DNA of 31,539 bases from Chara braunii (taxonomy: Eukaryota; Streptophyta; Charophyceae; Charales; Characeae), in contig BFEA01000034.1 in the NCBI GenBank assembly GCA_003427395.1, positions 3,893,292-3,924,830 on the forward strand, given 5' to 3'. Shown piece after piece: positions 21,735 through 31,539 of the stretch. A program made the position numbers and the translations under genes. The first letter of the stretch is position 1; each line of letters begins with the position of its first letter. A model generated the notes under the pieces. The model saw only the letters and a program-made list of their open reading frames with translations. It was not told the DNA's origin and did not search any database.

Positions 21735-22790
21735 AATGAAATTGTTTACTTTGCTTCATTTGCGTTTAGAAATACCAACAACATAAGTCTCTGTCTCCTT
21801 GTGTGCGAGAGGGAGTACCCTGCCTGTCTCTTATACACATCTAGATGTGTATAAGAGACAGGTATGTGTCTAGCAATTACCGAGGCGTAAATCTTAGCCT
21901 GCTCAATTTTTGGTCAAAGTAATTTTAACATGTTTTTTCATAGGCTTTGTGTTGTTGTTAAAAGCCGATGGGAAGTGGGCACCCCTCCCACCCGACATGT
22001 TAGCATTATTTGGCGTTGTTATTTATCGTATGGTGTATTGCATACAGTTCAAAGGTTTTCCAAGAACGAAAGTTATTGTTTGCTTTATTTTGGCTTCATT
22101 TGTGTCTCGCAACTACCAAGACGTAAATCCTAGCACACTCGTTTATTTGGGTTTTCCAAGAACGAAAGTTATTGTTTGTTTTATTTTGGCTTCATTTGTG
22201 TCTCGCAACTACCAAGACGTAAATCCTAGCACACTCGTTTATTTGTCAAATCAAAGAACGAAAGTTATTGTTTGTTTTATTTTGGCTTCATTTGTGTCTC
22301 GCAACTACCAAGACGTAAATCCTAGCACACTCGTTTATTTGTCAAAGTAAGTTTATAGTATTTGTTTTCAAACTTTGTGTTATTGTTACAAGTCGTGTCG
22401 GAAAGGGGCTATGCCCAACAGGCCTCTGCACTCCTCATGCAGTACCCAAAGAAAGACGGTTATAGTTCATTGTATGTCGGCTCCAATTGTGTCTCGTAAT
22501 TATCAAGACATTGAACACAACATGTTCCTTTCTTTGTCTAAGTAGGATTGACATGTCGTTTCTCAATTTTGCGTTGCCTCTAGAAGTCATGGGGGAATAG
22601 GGGTTATGCTCCCTCTCCTCCCCTGCATCCCCCTCCCCCGTACCCCTCCCCCACAATCTTAATAGTACCTCATATTGTTGTTTTTGTAACAAGTTTATTA
22701 ATATTTAACGAACAGAGGGCTATTAGGCTATCATTTGCTGTATGTTGGGTTTATTTGTCTCTAAGAATTATCAAAAGGTAAGCATATGCA
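21735..22790 (+). CDS. Candidate exon array: seven copies of a ~30-residue module, unknown function
   Basis: I do not recognise the family. The unit reads VIVCFILASFVSRNYQDVNP plus STLVYLSK. Copies 3-5 (22062, 22158, 22254) are 96-bp tandem units that are nearly identical. Diverged copies keep the same pattern: EIVYFASFAFRNTNN (from 21738), VSSNYRGVNLSLL (from 21866, cut by adapter), KTVIVHCMSAPIVSRNYQDI (from about 22451) and AIICCMLGLFVSKNYQKV (from about 22728). In copy 6 against copies 3-5 the SRNY codons differ only at third positions. Plausible introns follow: 22347-22442 (GTAAGT...ATGCAG) joins the frame of exon 22048-22346 to exon 22443-22541 in phase, and the next donor is GTAGGA at 22542. 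The acceptors for copies 3 and 7 do not keep frame, and the frame leading into copy 7 contains a stop. No start exon is seen. It could be a decaying gene, an expanding exon array or a codon-period satellite. Confidence 0.35.
21824..21861. other. Nextera mate-pair junction adapter left in the assembly
   Basis: Bases 21824-21842 are CTGTCTCTTATACACATCT, the Tn5 mosaic end used in Nextera libraries, and 21843-21861 are its exact reverse complement. This 38-bp head-to-head arrangement is the circularisation junction of Nextera mate-pair libraries. The sequence on its two sides was probably not adjacent in the genome. Confidence 0.95.
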
Positions 22791-23992
22791 ACAATTAAAA
22801 AAAAAAAAAGACCATAATATGACGAGTGATTGACAAGGAACACGTATTGATAGACCTTTATGTATAATGAAAAACAAAACATACTATAATATAAATAAAA
22901 TGATGTTTTTGAACGGTTTTTCAAAAATAAAATAGCTACTCGACTATAATATCATGTATGGCTAATATAAGTCATGTATAATATCGATTTATATATATAT
23001 ATATTTAAAAATAAAAAACTTATCTGTGTAACTGAATGATAACATGTTTCATACTGGTTTGTATGAACATTAAAAAACAATCTTAATATTTGATGTACAA
23101 TAGTTACTATTAGTTGATGAGTCGATTATGACTTCATTATCTTCCATAACCTTCACGTGAGACAAATTCATCTATTGTCATATTGCTTCAAGATGTCATA
23201 AAGAAATATAGTGAAAACAATAAAAAATAGCGACAAGGACAACAAGAAAAAGAGAAGAAAAAAAAGATAAGAATTTGATAGGGTTGGAACGGTCGACCCG
23301 AGTATCATGTGTAACTAAGAGGAAATACTTTTGATACCAAATCAATTGTAAATATGAAAACAAAGATTAATACGCATGATTGAGACAGAAACACGTTTGA
23401 TGCTAATTTGTTTGTATATCTTCAAACAAACAACAAACATTGTTGATCTTCAAATTATAAAAAGTATAGTTAGTAATCGACCAAACTTTATAACTTTGTG
23501 ACGTGAAAAAAAATTGTTCATCGTCAATTGTTTTCTAGAAAATCCGCATTATTAGAAAGGAAAAAACATGAGGGGCAGAAAAAAAAAAAAAAAAAAAAAA
23601 GTTACAAGGAAATAATGATCGTGCTTGCACGTTTGTTGTCACTCCTACAACGTGAAAAAGGTAAAGACAGATTGACAAAGTGGCTGAAAAGTAAGTTATG
23701 AACCTATGATGTCAGCATTCTAGTGCACTTTTCTTTTATATAGTGTATTACGGCGAAGTTCATCTCTGTCTCAAACTTGCAAGCACAATGACTTGGTGCT
23801 AAACAAGAGCGGGAGAGCGAGAGGGAGAAATAAAATATAGCGGATGTTGTTATGAGCAACTAACAATAAGAGTGTCATTTGTGATGAGAGTGTAATGCTA
23901 TGTGTGTTGTGTACGTCTAAACGCCGTCATATAAAATCACTAGTGCCTCTTAGCCTTTTTCCTCTACTCTGATTTCCGTTGCACCTTCTACC
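22791..23992. other. AT-rich unassigned stretch, no gene seen
   Basis: Strongly AT-rich, with a short AT run near 22990-23003 and an A tract of about 22 at 23579-23600. No open frame of note and no recognisable repeat. Confidence 0.6.
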
Positions 23993-24028
23993 TTTTTTTT
24001 TTTTTTTTTTTTTTTNTTTTTTTTTTTT
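23993..24028. repeat. T36 tract containing one N
   Basis: An uninterrupted T run except for an N at 24016. It lies 48 bp upstream of the tRNA-like head that follows. Confidence 0.9.
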
Positions 24029-24062
24029 GTATCGAAACAAAGACCATTTATCATTGATTACC

Positions 24063-24410
24063 CAAATTGTCGATGTCAACTCAGTTGGTGAGGCTCGCAA
24101 GTGGCATTCAGGAGGTCGTGGGTTCAATCCCTATTGGCCTCATGTACCTTCCCGGGCATGCTTGGCGCCCACTACCTAGAGATAGACCACTGGATCCCCT
24201 GATCGGCATTGAGCAGAGCGTGCTGATGTTCGTAGGCGGGGGGGACCACCACCTGAGGGGAGGCACAGGGGTTGGTCCTGTTGGCATGGTCCCTTATGCT
24301 ATCGGATGCCCCCTAGCCGGTATCGCCCACCTGCAGGTCGGGAGCAGCCCCCTCATGTACTCCTGGCTGCTACGGGGTTCCTCGTATGCCTACAATCAGG
24401 ACTAGTAGGT
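24063..24410 (+). mobile_element. tRNA-headed SINE-like repeat, copy 1
   Basis: The head carries an A-box-like word, TCAACTCAGTTGG (24076-24088), and a B box, GGTTCAATCCC (24121-24131), one base off the pol III consensus. The 20-bp block GCAAGTGGCATTCAGGAGGT (24097-24116) is identical to one in the minus-strand copy at 29182-29201. The T-arm can pair, but no intact cloverleaf forms. Downstream GC-rich sequence is not shared with the other copy, so the right end is uncertain. No target duplication was identified. Confidence 0.55.
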
Positions 24411-24831
24411 AGGTAGTGTGAGGTGAAATTTAGAGAAGAATATAGCTTTAAAAAAAACAAAAAAACAATCAACGTGGTAGAGACTCGCCAGCACTTCCTT
24501 CGTTCCTGCCTCTGGCAATCCTCATGAGCGATGATATGATATAATACGCGACGTTTTTTAGGAGGACGACATCCGTTATGTTGCGCTGAAGTTACATCGT
24601 GCGGGGAAAAACAAACGAAGCACTATGACACTTTTTTTTCTTTTTATAAAAAATCCAAAAAAATCAAACAACCTGAGCCTCTAAAAATTGTGGTGATTAA
24701 CCAACTCGTTAGGAGGTAGTGTTTCCAAATGTTGCAGTAACTAAAAAAAAATTCAAAAACAGTGTACTAAGATGCCCAGTAATATTATGACAAATCTTGG
24801 CAATTGGTAGGTGTAATGAACAGCCCAATTG
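24411..24831. other. Unassigned stretch, no supported gene
   Basis: AT-rich sequence with A runs. The AATTGGTA word near 24803 resembles the left flank of the next element. Nothing else recognisable. Confidence 0.5.
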
Positions 24832-24839
24832 GTACACCT

Positions 24840-25016
24840 CATACTTGCAAACAGACAGACCGGACGAGCGTCCGGTCCGTTCCGCTTTGCCGCGTGCGCC
24901 ATCCTCCCCCCAAACCGGACGGACCCGGCGGTCTGCCGCACGTGCGCCGCGCGGGTCCGGTCCAGTGGTCTGCCGCACGTGCGAAACCGCCCGGACGGCG
25001 TCCGCTTGCAAGTATG
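24840..25016. mobile_element. hAT-like miniature transposon, 177 bp, non-autonomous
   Basis: The element begins CATACTTGCAA and ends TTGCAAGTATG, an 11-bp perfect terminal inverted repeat. It is flanked by 8-bp direct repeats GTACACCT at 24832-24839 and 25017-25024. An 8-bp duplication with short CA...TG ends is the hallmark of the hAT superfamily. The interior is GC-rich, with a palindrome ACCGGAC/GTCCGGT near the left end and a 17-bp direct repeat GGTCTGCCGCACGTGCG. There is no room for a transposase. The flanking AT-rich host DNA contrasts sharply in composition. Confidence 0.8.
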
Positions 25017-25256
25017 GTACACCTATTTATATGTTGGATGGCAGAGGAGATCAGATCCGCTGAAGAAAAAGCAAAACGCATGACGAAAAAGAAAACCTTG
25101 TAAACCTCCTAAGGCCAATCAATCTTACGAACAACCATTGCGACATTTGGTCTAAGATCAGTTCATACACGCATCGCATGTTCAAACTTAGATATGAGGT
25201 TAAATCTGGTTGGAAATATATCAACAAGGGTGGAACCCCACAGGACGGCGGCAAAT

Positions 25257-25289
25257 GGTTTCGGAAGTTGCGAACCAACTTCCGAGACC
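25257..25289. repeat. Hairpin, 14-bp stem with one G-T pair
   Basis: GGTTTCGGAAGTTG (25257-25270) pairs with CAACTTCCGAGACC (25276-25289) around CGAAC. Only one position is not Watson-Crick. Confidence 0.7.
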
Positions 25290-25425
25290 CCACAGACAGA
25301 TTTTGGTGTTGGGGAAGTCGTCTCCCAACCGTTTCCACTCCGTCCGCGACCCCCTTTTTCCTACGTGGCCCTAAATTCATGTTTTCCAGAAGTCGGCCCT
25401 TCTGCCTACCTTTTGGGTGCGTGAT

Positions 25426-25529
25426 CTGACACATTTGGACGGAAGTCGGGCGCCTGCAAAGCGAACATGTACCGCTCCAGGTGTTCGGTCCAGCTTTGCA
25501 GGCGCCCAACTTCCGTCCGAATGTGTCAG
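25426..25529. repeat. Foldback, 37-bp arms and 30-bp loop
   Basis: The arm at 25426-25462 begins CTGACACATTTGGACGGAAG. The arm at 25493-25529 is its reverse complement with only two differences (35 of 37). The loop contains a further short stem, CGAACA with TGTTCG. It could be a miniature foldback element or a small-RNA precursor-like hairpin. No flanking target duplication was identified. Confidence 0.8.
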
Positions 25530-26747
25530 CTTTGCAGGCCTGAGGCCGAATAAGGGTGGTTGTCGCAAGCTGAACGTTGGGCCCTGGACCGTGGCACCGT
25601 GTGGGGTGGAGAGGTCCTCGTCATTTTTCGTTTTGAATTTCTCCCATGGCGCAACGGCCCTACGATTTCCAGTTTTCTTCGCCCGCCTTCGTATTGCTAC
25701 AATAAGCACGTAGGCTGGCTGCCATGTACGGGTCGTTCGTGAACGCTGCACGCAGGTCGTGGGGGGATCGGCTGCTTCATCTCCCGAATCCAACGTTCGG
25801 TCTGTATCAGGCCAGCCATTGTGTCACAAACGCGGTGTGGCAGACACGTTCACACGTGGCACAGCCACAGAGTGTTCACAGCCTTGGCGAGGGAAGACTG
25901 TGCGAGAAGGTGCAGGCTTTTGTCCCATCATCTTTTTTTGGCCGGCCTAGGGAGAACGTCGGCGATGGTGTCCACGCTCGGTCCGGAAGGTGGGACGAAG
26001 CATTCGGCTCGGCAGTTTTGAGCGGGCGGGGAGGCGGTGGGTGGCAGGTCCGTCGCCCCTGGTTATCGGGTGTTGACATGTGCTCAGCCCCACCATTGAA
26101 ATTCCTTACGAAGTATAAATAAAAGTAAAATACAATCCGATTTGTTTTTGACACCCTTGGAAGGCCCCTTCCAAGCCCTTCAACACCCCCTCCCACTCTC
26201 TCAATTACTGACAGGAATCCGAAAAAAAAAAAAAAAAACCATATCAAATTTGGGTACCTCTCAGTAGGCGCATAGCAACCCCACCTAGTATTGAAAAAAA
26301 TAAAAAAAGTTTTAACCGTTTTTTTTACCTATCTGGGTCATCCCGGCGGGAGGTTCGCAGGTGCACTCACCCGGCTGCACGACTGGGTAGCTTGGCCCAG
26401 TTGAATCCGGTAGCCAATAGTAAAATTAAAAAAAAATATAATGTAAAATATTACCCGATCGTGTGTCAGTCCTGTCCTGATTTTTGACAAACCACCTCTG
26501 GCACAAACATAAAAACTGCAGGACCGTTTTATTTTATTCTAACGAAGATCATGACACCTCTGAATGCGACAAGAACAAAACACAGCCTGAAATTTCGCTG
26601 CCGAAACAACCTAACGAGACCCCGACCTATGTTAGACTGTGAGGACCATTCCCCGAAGGGCAGGGCACTACATGATTTCCGGGGTTCCGGGAAGGCCTTT
26701 GGCTGAATGTAAGAACTGTGTAGCTATGGGTCAGTAACGTGGAAGGG

Positions 26748-26776
<29 letters not shown>
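26748..26776. repeat. A29 tract
   Basis: Twenty-nine consecutive A with no identifiable retroposon body. Confidence 0.9.
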
Positions 26777-26778
<2 letters not shown>

Positions 26779-27498
26779 GTAGGGACTCTGATCACTATGC
26801 ACAACTGCAACCACAAGGTCATCTGGGGCTCGTGAGAGAGGTCTCTGCATTATCTTGTTGTGCATAGTTAGGGCGCTGCTAAATCAGGCAGCATAACATT
26901 GTAAACTCTGGCTCCTTGTCTTTTTTTCCTGTTAAGGGACGCTGGACCCAGTTTCCAGCAGGTGCAGCTCCCCACCAATGGAATGGAGCCACTCGCAAAC
27001 AGGGTGCGTGGAGGGGTTGTCTGCTATTATCAGCACCTCCACCGCGGCCGTCAGCGACTTTTCAAAAAAACAAAAAAAACAAAAAAAGAAGCACACCACA
27101 CGACGACATGCAGTTGCATGTAATGACAATCGGCAAAGGACCCGCGATCGCGGGATGTCCAATAGGAAATATATTCACACCATAGAGGATGCCCATCCCA
27201 GAGTGCACCCCCCTTTGTTTCCACTTCCCCAGGAGCCGCCGAGCATATTCCAACAAGCAAAAAATGGTGGCGGTTGTCAACAGCAAAGCTGATGGTGACG
27301 TCCAGACAGCCAACCAGGAGCTGCACAAGTGTGATAACTGAGGGTGGCATCCGAAAAGGTCTGCCTAAGGAGGATTGAAAAATGACAATGAAATCCTATA
27401 TACTACATCACTACCTAAACTAGCATTGCAAAGAGAGCAACACAACAGCGTTGCCCAAGCACTGAAGCATCCACGGAACTTCACATGCTTGAACCCGA

Positions 27499-27549
27499 AC
27501 AGGAAGCCACACGGAAAAACGTCCAAACAGGAAGCCAAACGGAAAAACG
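27499..27549. repeat. Two-copy 28-bp tandem repeat
   Basis: ACAGGAAGCCACACGGAAAA at 27499 recurs 28 bp later with one substitution. Confidence 0.75.
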
Positions 27550-28516
27550 AAGCACAATGATTACTCACAAATTGCTGACAATATCCAGTCTTCCTCCCCT
27601 ATACCATAAAACTCGTCAAAGCGCATCCTCCTCGACACTGCCCGCACTCTGGCGATACCCTACCCGTTTCAACCGGCACCGGAACCGATATCATCAGGCA
27701 ACAGGCGACCTCTTTGTGAAAAGTCGGACGACACCAACTGTTAAACACAGTTGATGCCGCCCGAAGGTTCTAGCCTATGCTTCAAAAGTTTCCCCACTCT
27801 GGTGCCCGCCTTTCACTGTACCGTCCCAAGGTCCCAGTGAAAGCTTCTTGTGGGTACCAAGGCAGCCTCCGCTCCCTTAGCCTCCCTATTGTTGAGGTTT
27901 CAGCCTCCTGACAAGTCAGTGCAACTCTGACGAAACAAACAATCTTGTTATCATCGGTTTTATTTTCCCTTCCCTTTTCGCTCTTATGATTCTTGTTGTT
28001 GATGATTCTTTTCAGTGTGCCTTTTGCATTTTGTTTCTTTTCCCCTGTACCTGCTTTGTATCTTGCCCACCTCCGCCTCCCCCTCGCCCACCAGCCTCCT
28101 GCAACCGCTTCTTGTTCAAACTTCAAAGTCTTGTTGCTCTGTCGCCCTGTGCCGGATGCTTTACGTTATTTTGCTGCCGCCTGGTCTGTTAGCTGTCTGG
28201 TGCTTTGTTCTTCCTTCCTTTTCATTGTCCTCTGCATTGCCCTCTGCTGCTTCGGGATGCTGCTGTTAGTTGCCCGTCCCCTCCTTTGCCTTTGTTCTTA
28301 TGGTCTTCTGCGCTCGGGCTCTAGTCCCTATGTCTTGGTAGGGTCGGCAAAAGATAGAGGTCGATGTATGCGCAGGTTTCGTTGCTTTCGTGTTTGGGAT
28401 GTGTGTACCTTCTGTATTTACCATACGATGCAGCTCTCTCTCTCTGCTATGATTTTTTATCGCACTTTTAAACACAGCTCGCCACAATTGGCATCGCGAT
28501 AGCCGCCTATCCTCAA

Positions 28517-28517
<1 letters not shown>

Positions 28518-28555
<38 letters not shown>
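28518..28555. repeat. (CA)19 microsatellite
   Basis: A pure CA run. A second one lies 80 bp to the right. Confidence 0.95.
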
Positions 28556-28558
<3 letters not shown>

Positions 28559-28634
28559 CACATACTTTTTCGTTATCGATGGCTTGTGATGATTTGTGAA
28601 GGGAATAAGAAAGAGAATCTGAGGTCTTTTAAAA

Positions 28635-28635
<1 letters not shown>

Positions 28636-28683
<48 letters not shown>
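28636..28683. repeat. (CA)24 microsatellite
   Basis: A pure CA run. Confidence 0.95.
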
Positions 28684-28686
<3 letters not shown>

Positions 28687-29089
28687 CGCATCTTCGGCAT
28701 AGCGAACTTGCCAGCTTTGTGCGCACATAAATGGCGCCCTTGCCTCCCGCAGCCGGGTGTGACGACTGCCTGGAGAGGCACCGCAGTCGCCCGCCTACCT
28801 ACCGTTAGCAGCAGAAACAGCAAACTTTCATTGTCCCACCCGCGTCTTGGGACACAAAGATACTACATAAGAGAAAAGACAAATACAAAACCCACTGTTA
28901 TAATGCATTTGACGCGGGACGCAGCCATTCGGGTAGCATGATTTATGTTCTAGACAGTACGCTCGGCAGAGCTCTTATGAAGTGGGGGATGGGAAGCCTT
29001 CTGGTGGTAGTGTCTAAAACCAACACTCTCCCACACACCACACACAACCCCACTCACACGCGCGCTCACACCCGTGTTGGCTGAAGACC
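28684..29089. other. Unassigned stretch, no supported gene
   Basis: It includes CACACA-rich sequence near 29030-29070. No coding evidence. Confidence 0.5.
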
Positions 29090-29225
29090 TTACTGATGCC
29101 AACTGAGAGGAGCCAGCTGACTATCTCAGTTGGCTGGCACCAAGAGTGCTGCCACAGGCGGCCATGAGGATTGAACCTACAACCTCCTGAATGCCACTTG
29201 CATGCCTAACCAATTGAGCTAGGCC
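29090..29225 (-). mobile_element. tRNA-headed SINE-like repeat, copy 2
   Basis: On the minus strand an A box, TAGCTCAATTGG (29221-29210), and a B box, GGTTCAATCC (29177-29168), sit at tRNA spacing. The head can close with a GCGGCC/GGCCGC acceptor-like stem, but the D and T stems are degenerate and no anticodon arm forms. It shares 20 identical bases with copy 1. Its downstream body, with CAACTGAGATAG- and CTCAGTTGG-type words, differs from copy 1. The left limit given here is approximate. Confidence 0.55.
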
Positions 29226-29262
29226 GCTGGATGGAACCCAGATACTTCGACCGCAGAAGGGG

Positions 29263-29291
<29 letters not shown>
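29263..29291. repeat. A29 tract upstream of minus-strand SINE head
   Basis: On the minus strand this is a T tract about 42 bp upstream of the A box, matching the arrangement of copy 1. Confidence 0.9.
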
Positions 29292-29294
<3 letters not shown>

Positions 29295-30158
29295 AAAAAC
29301 GAATCACAAGCTACTGAGGGCTGTACCACCCCACACGCGGCCAGGAAACTACTAGCAGTGTATCTACCCATGTTCTACCATAAGATTCATGCTCGTTTTG
29401 CACATTTGGTCAGTAGTGGAGCAAGGCCCTCGATCTCCACAACTCTCGTGGCAGAGGTAAGTACGGTTTTCCTTCTTTTTTTTTCCGAAAGTCAATATGT
29501 TTTTTATTTTTATTTTTTTTTCCTTTTCTTTTCTTAGTAAGCCCTGCCAACGAGGCAGGGCAGTCCGTTCCAGATTTCGTTACTTGGACGTGGTAAACAG
29601 CGCAATGCATCGATACTGTATTTCTGGGAAGATGCAGTTAGAAAAAAAAAGAAGAAAAAAGCCGGAACTACCCAGACCCAAATCGCCCGCCCAGACCCAT
29701 ATCGCCCGCCCCCAGTTTGCAACGGGAAAAAGACACTATCCCTTAAAAGGGAAACAAAGGACTGGCGCCCTATACCAAATTGCAACGAACTTGGCGACAA
29801 GATAACCTGCCCTACTACCAGTCTTAGGGACGAATGCGACCGGACCCTATTTTCTGCTGTCGGAGACCCCAAACGAACCCGTCCGAGCGAAGCTGTACTG
29901 CACGACCTAACTGAAAATAGAAAGAAATGAAACGCCGAAAATGGAACCCACACCAGCGCAGCCTCCTGGCTGCAAACAGTGAAATAACGCAGGCCGGAAG
30001 CATGATTCCACTGTGAGAAGATGCCAAAAAAGGCTGACGGTACCGGGCCTCCGAAAATTATACCCTCAGTGCCTCATTTGGCATATGGACTTTTTCCTCG
30101 GGCGGCATTGCAAACTGCCCGCCGACAGGCTCGCCAAGGCCACTGGAAAGGTAGTGGC
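29292..30158. other. Unassigned stretch, no supported gene
   Basis: A 20-bp unit containing CAGACCCA.ATCGCCCGC is duplicated at 29671-29710. T-rich and A-rich runs at 29.48-29.53 and 29.64-29.66 kb. No gene is recognised. Confidence 0.5.
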
Positions 30159-30275
30159 CATTTAAGTGGGTAAACCTTAAGACCCCAGTTACACTCAGTA
30201 CAACAGAGTAACCTGGAAAGAGGGGAACTCTCACCCCTCTACATTTAAGCGGGTACACCTTAAGACCCCAGCTAT
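30159..30275. repeat. Two-copy direct repeat, offset 83 bp
   Basis: CATTTAAGTGGGTAAACCTT at 30159 recurs at 30242 with a few substitutions, both followed by AAGACCCCAG. Between them AGAGGGG/CCCCTCT forms a 7-bp hairpin near 30219-30240. Confidence 0.75.
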
Positions 30276-31463
30276 ATGCAAGGTAGTGTTTGATCAACCT
30301 GACCAGTCATAGGAGCATTGTGGAGGGATTCCATTTTTGATACAAACCCTCATTTCCGTTGCAGACACATACAGACACAAGCTATTGAGGCAAAGCCAGG
30401 GAGGCGCCGACCGCGGGGAAGAGGAAGGACAACCAAAGGAGGAGGGGGCCTAAAGAGTGCAGTGCAAAAAAACACGAGGAGATGGCAAGGGATCAGACTG
30501 ATTCACGATCGAAAAAAAAGAGAATGGTTGGCAAACTTGGCGGCAACCCTGAAAATCCAGCGGACCTACAGGGATGAGCGGGACATTGGACTAGAGTACA
30601 ATCAATTTTCACAAAAGAACTCCATTGAGTCTATTCTGCATTATTCTATACAAAGTATTCTGCGACCAGTCTGAAAAAAAAAGCAAAACGCAAACAGCAG
30701 GCAGGTGGACAGTCGAGAGAGCCAGTCCGCAATCTGCAGCTGCAGAGGGTGGAGGGACACCGTCATAGAGGTCATGTCGGCAGCAAGCAGGGAACATCTG
30801 CAGACAGCTGTTCTGCAGGGCAATCATCTGCAGACAGCTGTTCTGCAGGGCAAGGGAGGCGAGCGGGCAGGCAAGCACCAGAGAAAGCCCAGCAGCATGG
30901 TGGGAAAGGTTGCAACACAAGGCAAGGAGGGCAAAACAGCAAAGGCAAGACAGTGCAAAGCTACGCAAGCAGCATTGGCAAGGTATATTCGAACCATAAA
31001 GCATGGACCCAAGCAGATCATATCACCTATTCACATCATAAGTAGAATTCTACAGGCTGTACGCTCATGCAACCATTAGGTCATGTAGTCGCTTTGACAG
31101 ACGAATGTCCATCATTACCACAGGACTCAGACACACGGACAGGTATCCCCAACACAGAAGCAGCCCCGTAAGAGTCCGCAGCGACTTCTAACAAACAGGC
31201 ACACTGACTATTTGGCACATCTCGAAGGTGCTGGGCATGGACACCGAGGAGAGCTTGCCGAAAGGCCACATCATGCGCAAAGAAAATAACTACACGAAGA
31301 GGAAGAAAATAAATTATAAATAGCATAATCACGTGTTCATGTGATGCTGCGTATGTGTTTTTATGCCTGTGTGTGTGTACAAAAGCACCACACCAACCCC
31401 TTTTCACCCAGATGCCTGGATATGATAATGGACACAACCTTACCTTGTTTATGTGCCATGTGG
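30276..31463. other. Unassigned stretch, no supported gene
   Basis: Plus-strand frames at 30318-30674 and 30705-31079 are basic and Gln-rich, with no recognised domain. A 30-bp unit (CATCTGCAGACAGCTGTTCT...) is duplicated at 30795 and 30825 and yields the peptide repeat HLQTAVLQG. This looks like purine-rich repetitive DNA more than a gene. Confidence 0.45.
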
Positions 31464-31465
31464 GT

Positions 31466-31483
31466 GGGTGTGTGTGTGTGTGT

Positions 31484-31539
<56 letters not shown>
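31466..31539. repeat. (GT)n microsatellite running off the window
   Basis: A GT run broken once by TCAT near 31482-31485. It continues to the last base. Confidence 0.95.

Larger units (their letters stand above)
25025..26110. other. GC-rich block without a recognised gene
   Basis: Several open frames of 60-150 codons overlap on both strands, as expected in GC-rich DNA. None has a domain I recognise. Two strong foldbacks inside are listed separately. It could be part of a larger unclassified element. Confidence 0.45.
26111..28517. other. Unassigned stretch, no supported gene
   Basis: It contains an A tract near 26222-26238, an A29 tract at 26748-26776 and a two-copy 28-bp repeat at 27499-27549. 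The longest frame not built of obvious tandem repeats, 27993-28502 (169 codons, hydrophobic, Cys/Leu-rich), lies in pyrimidine-rich DNA and overlaps other frames. It has no recognised domain and I do not call it. Confidence 0.45.

Noticed and set aside
25724-26122. 132-codon plus-strand frame in GC-rich block
   Set aside because: GC-rich DNA lengthens random frames, several frames overlap on both strands, and no motif is recognised.
27993-28502. 169-codon hydrophobic open frame
   Set aside because: It lies in pyrimidine-rich DNA with overlapping frames on the same strand, is dominated by Leu, Cys, Phe and Ser, and has no recognisable domain or splice context.
29153-29225. Possible tRNA gene on the minus strand
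   Set aside because: The acceptor-like stem pairs, but the anticodon arm and T stem are broken. The head is shared with a second repeat, so a SINE-like origin is more likely.

Overview
This window looks like gene-poor eukaryotic nuclear DNA, most likely from a plant or green-algal lineage. The reasons are long di- and mononucleotide tracts, minisatellites, tRNA-headed SINE-like repeats, a hAT-type miniature element, an N gap, and no compact operon-like coding. I cannot name the species; a charophyte alga such as Chara is only a guess from the general character. No recognisable protein domain, rRNA or intact tRNA was found. Most open reading frames here are chance products of low-complexity or tandemly repeated DNA.

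Layout. 1-4.1 kb is unassigned DNA with an imperfect inverted repeat (640-785), a diverged direct repeat (about 1.31-1.60 kb) and a 40-unit AG tract. 4.1-4.8 kb holds seven copies of a short hairpin whose roughly 20-nt loop is conserved while the stem changes, in part by compensatory pairs. 5.2-5.4 kb has a diverged tandem pair. About 6.08-6.52 kb and 19.98-20.43 kb are two co-linear copies of one dispersed repeat. 9.9-10.13 kb is a run of consecutive hairpins. 13.43-13.71 kb has a weak spliceable coding candidate. Two short arrays of three copies each (46 bp and 39 bp) lie at 14.06 and 14.77 kb.

15.5-18.2 kb is an 81-bp minisatellite of about 33 units whose orientation flips twice. 18.54-19.15 kb is a G-rich, gapped minisatellite. 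20.5-21.5 kb is dense in microsatellites. 21.7-22.8 kb contains seven copies of a protein-like module of about 30 residues, some bounded by plausible GT-AG introns. This cluster is interrupted at 21824-21861 by a sequence identical to the Nextera mate-pair junction adapter, so the join there is suspect.

23.99-25.53 kb carries a tRNA-headed SINE-like repeat, a 177-bp hAT-like element with 8-bp target duplications, and a 104-bp foldback. A second tRNA-headed repeat lies on the minus strand at about 29.1-29.22 kb. The rest to 31.5 kb is microsatellite, small duplications and unassigned sequence, ending inside a GT tract.

No genes can be shown to work together here. The two best candidates for something undescribed are the covarying hairpin array at 4.1-4.8 kb and the exon-like module array at 21.7-22.8 kb.
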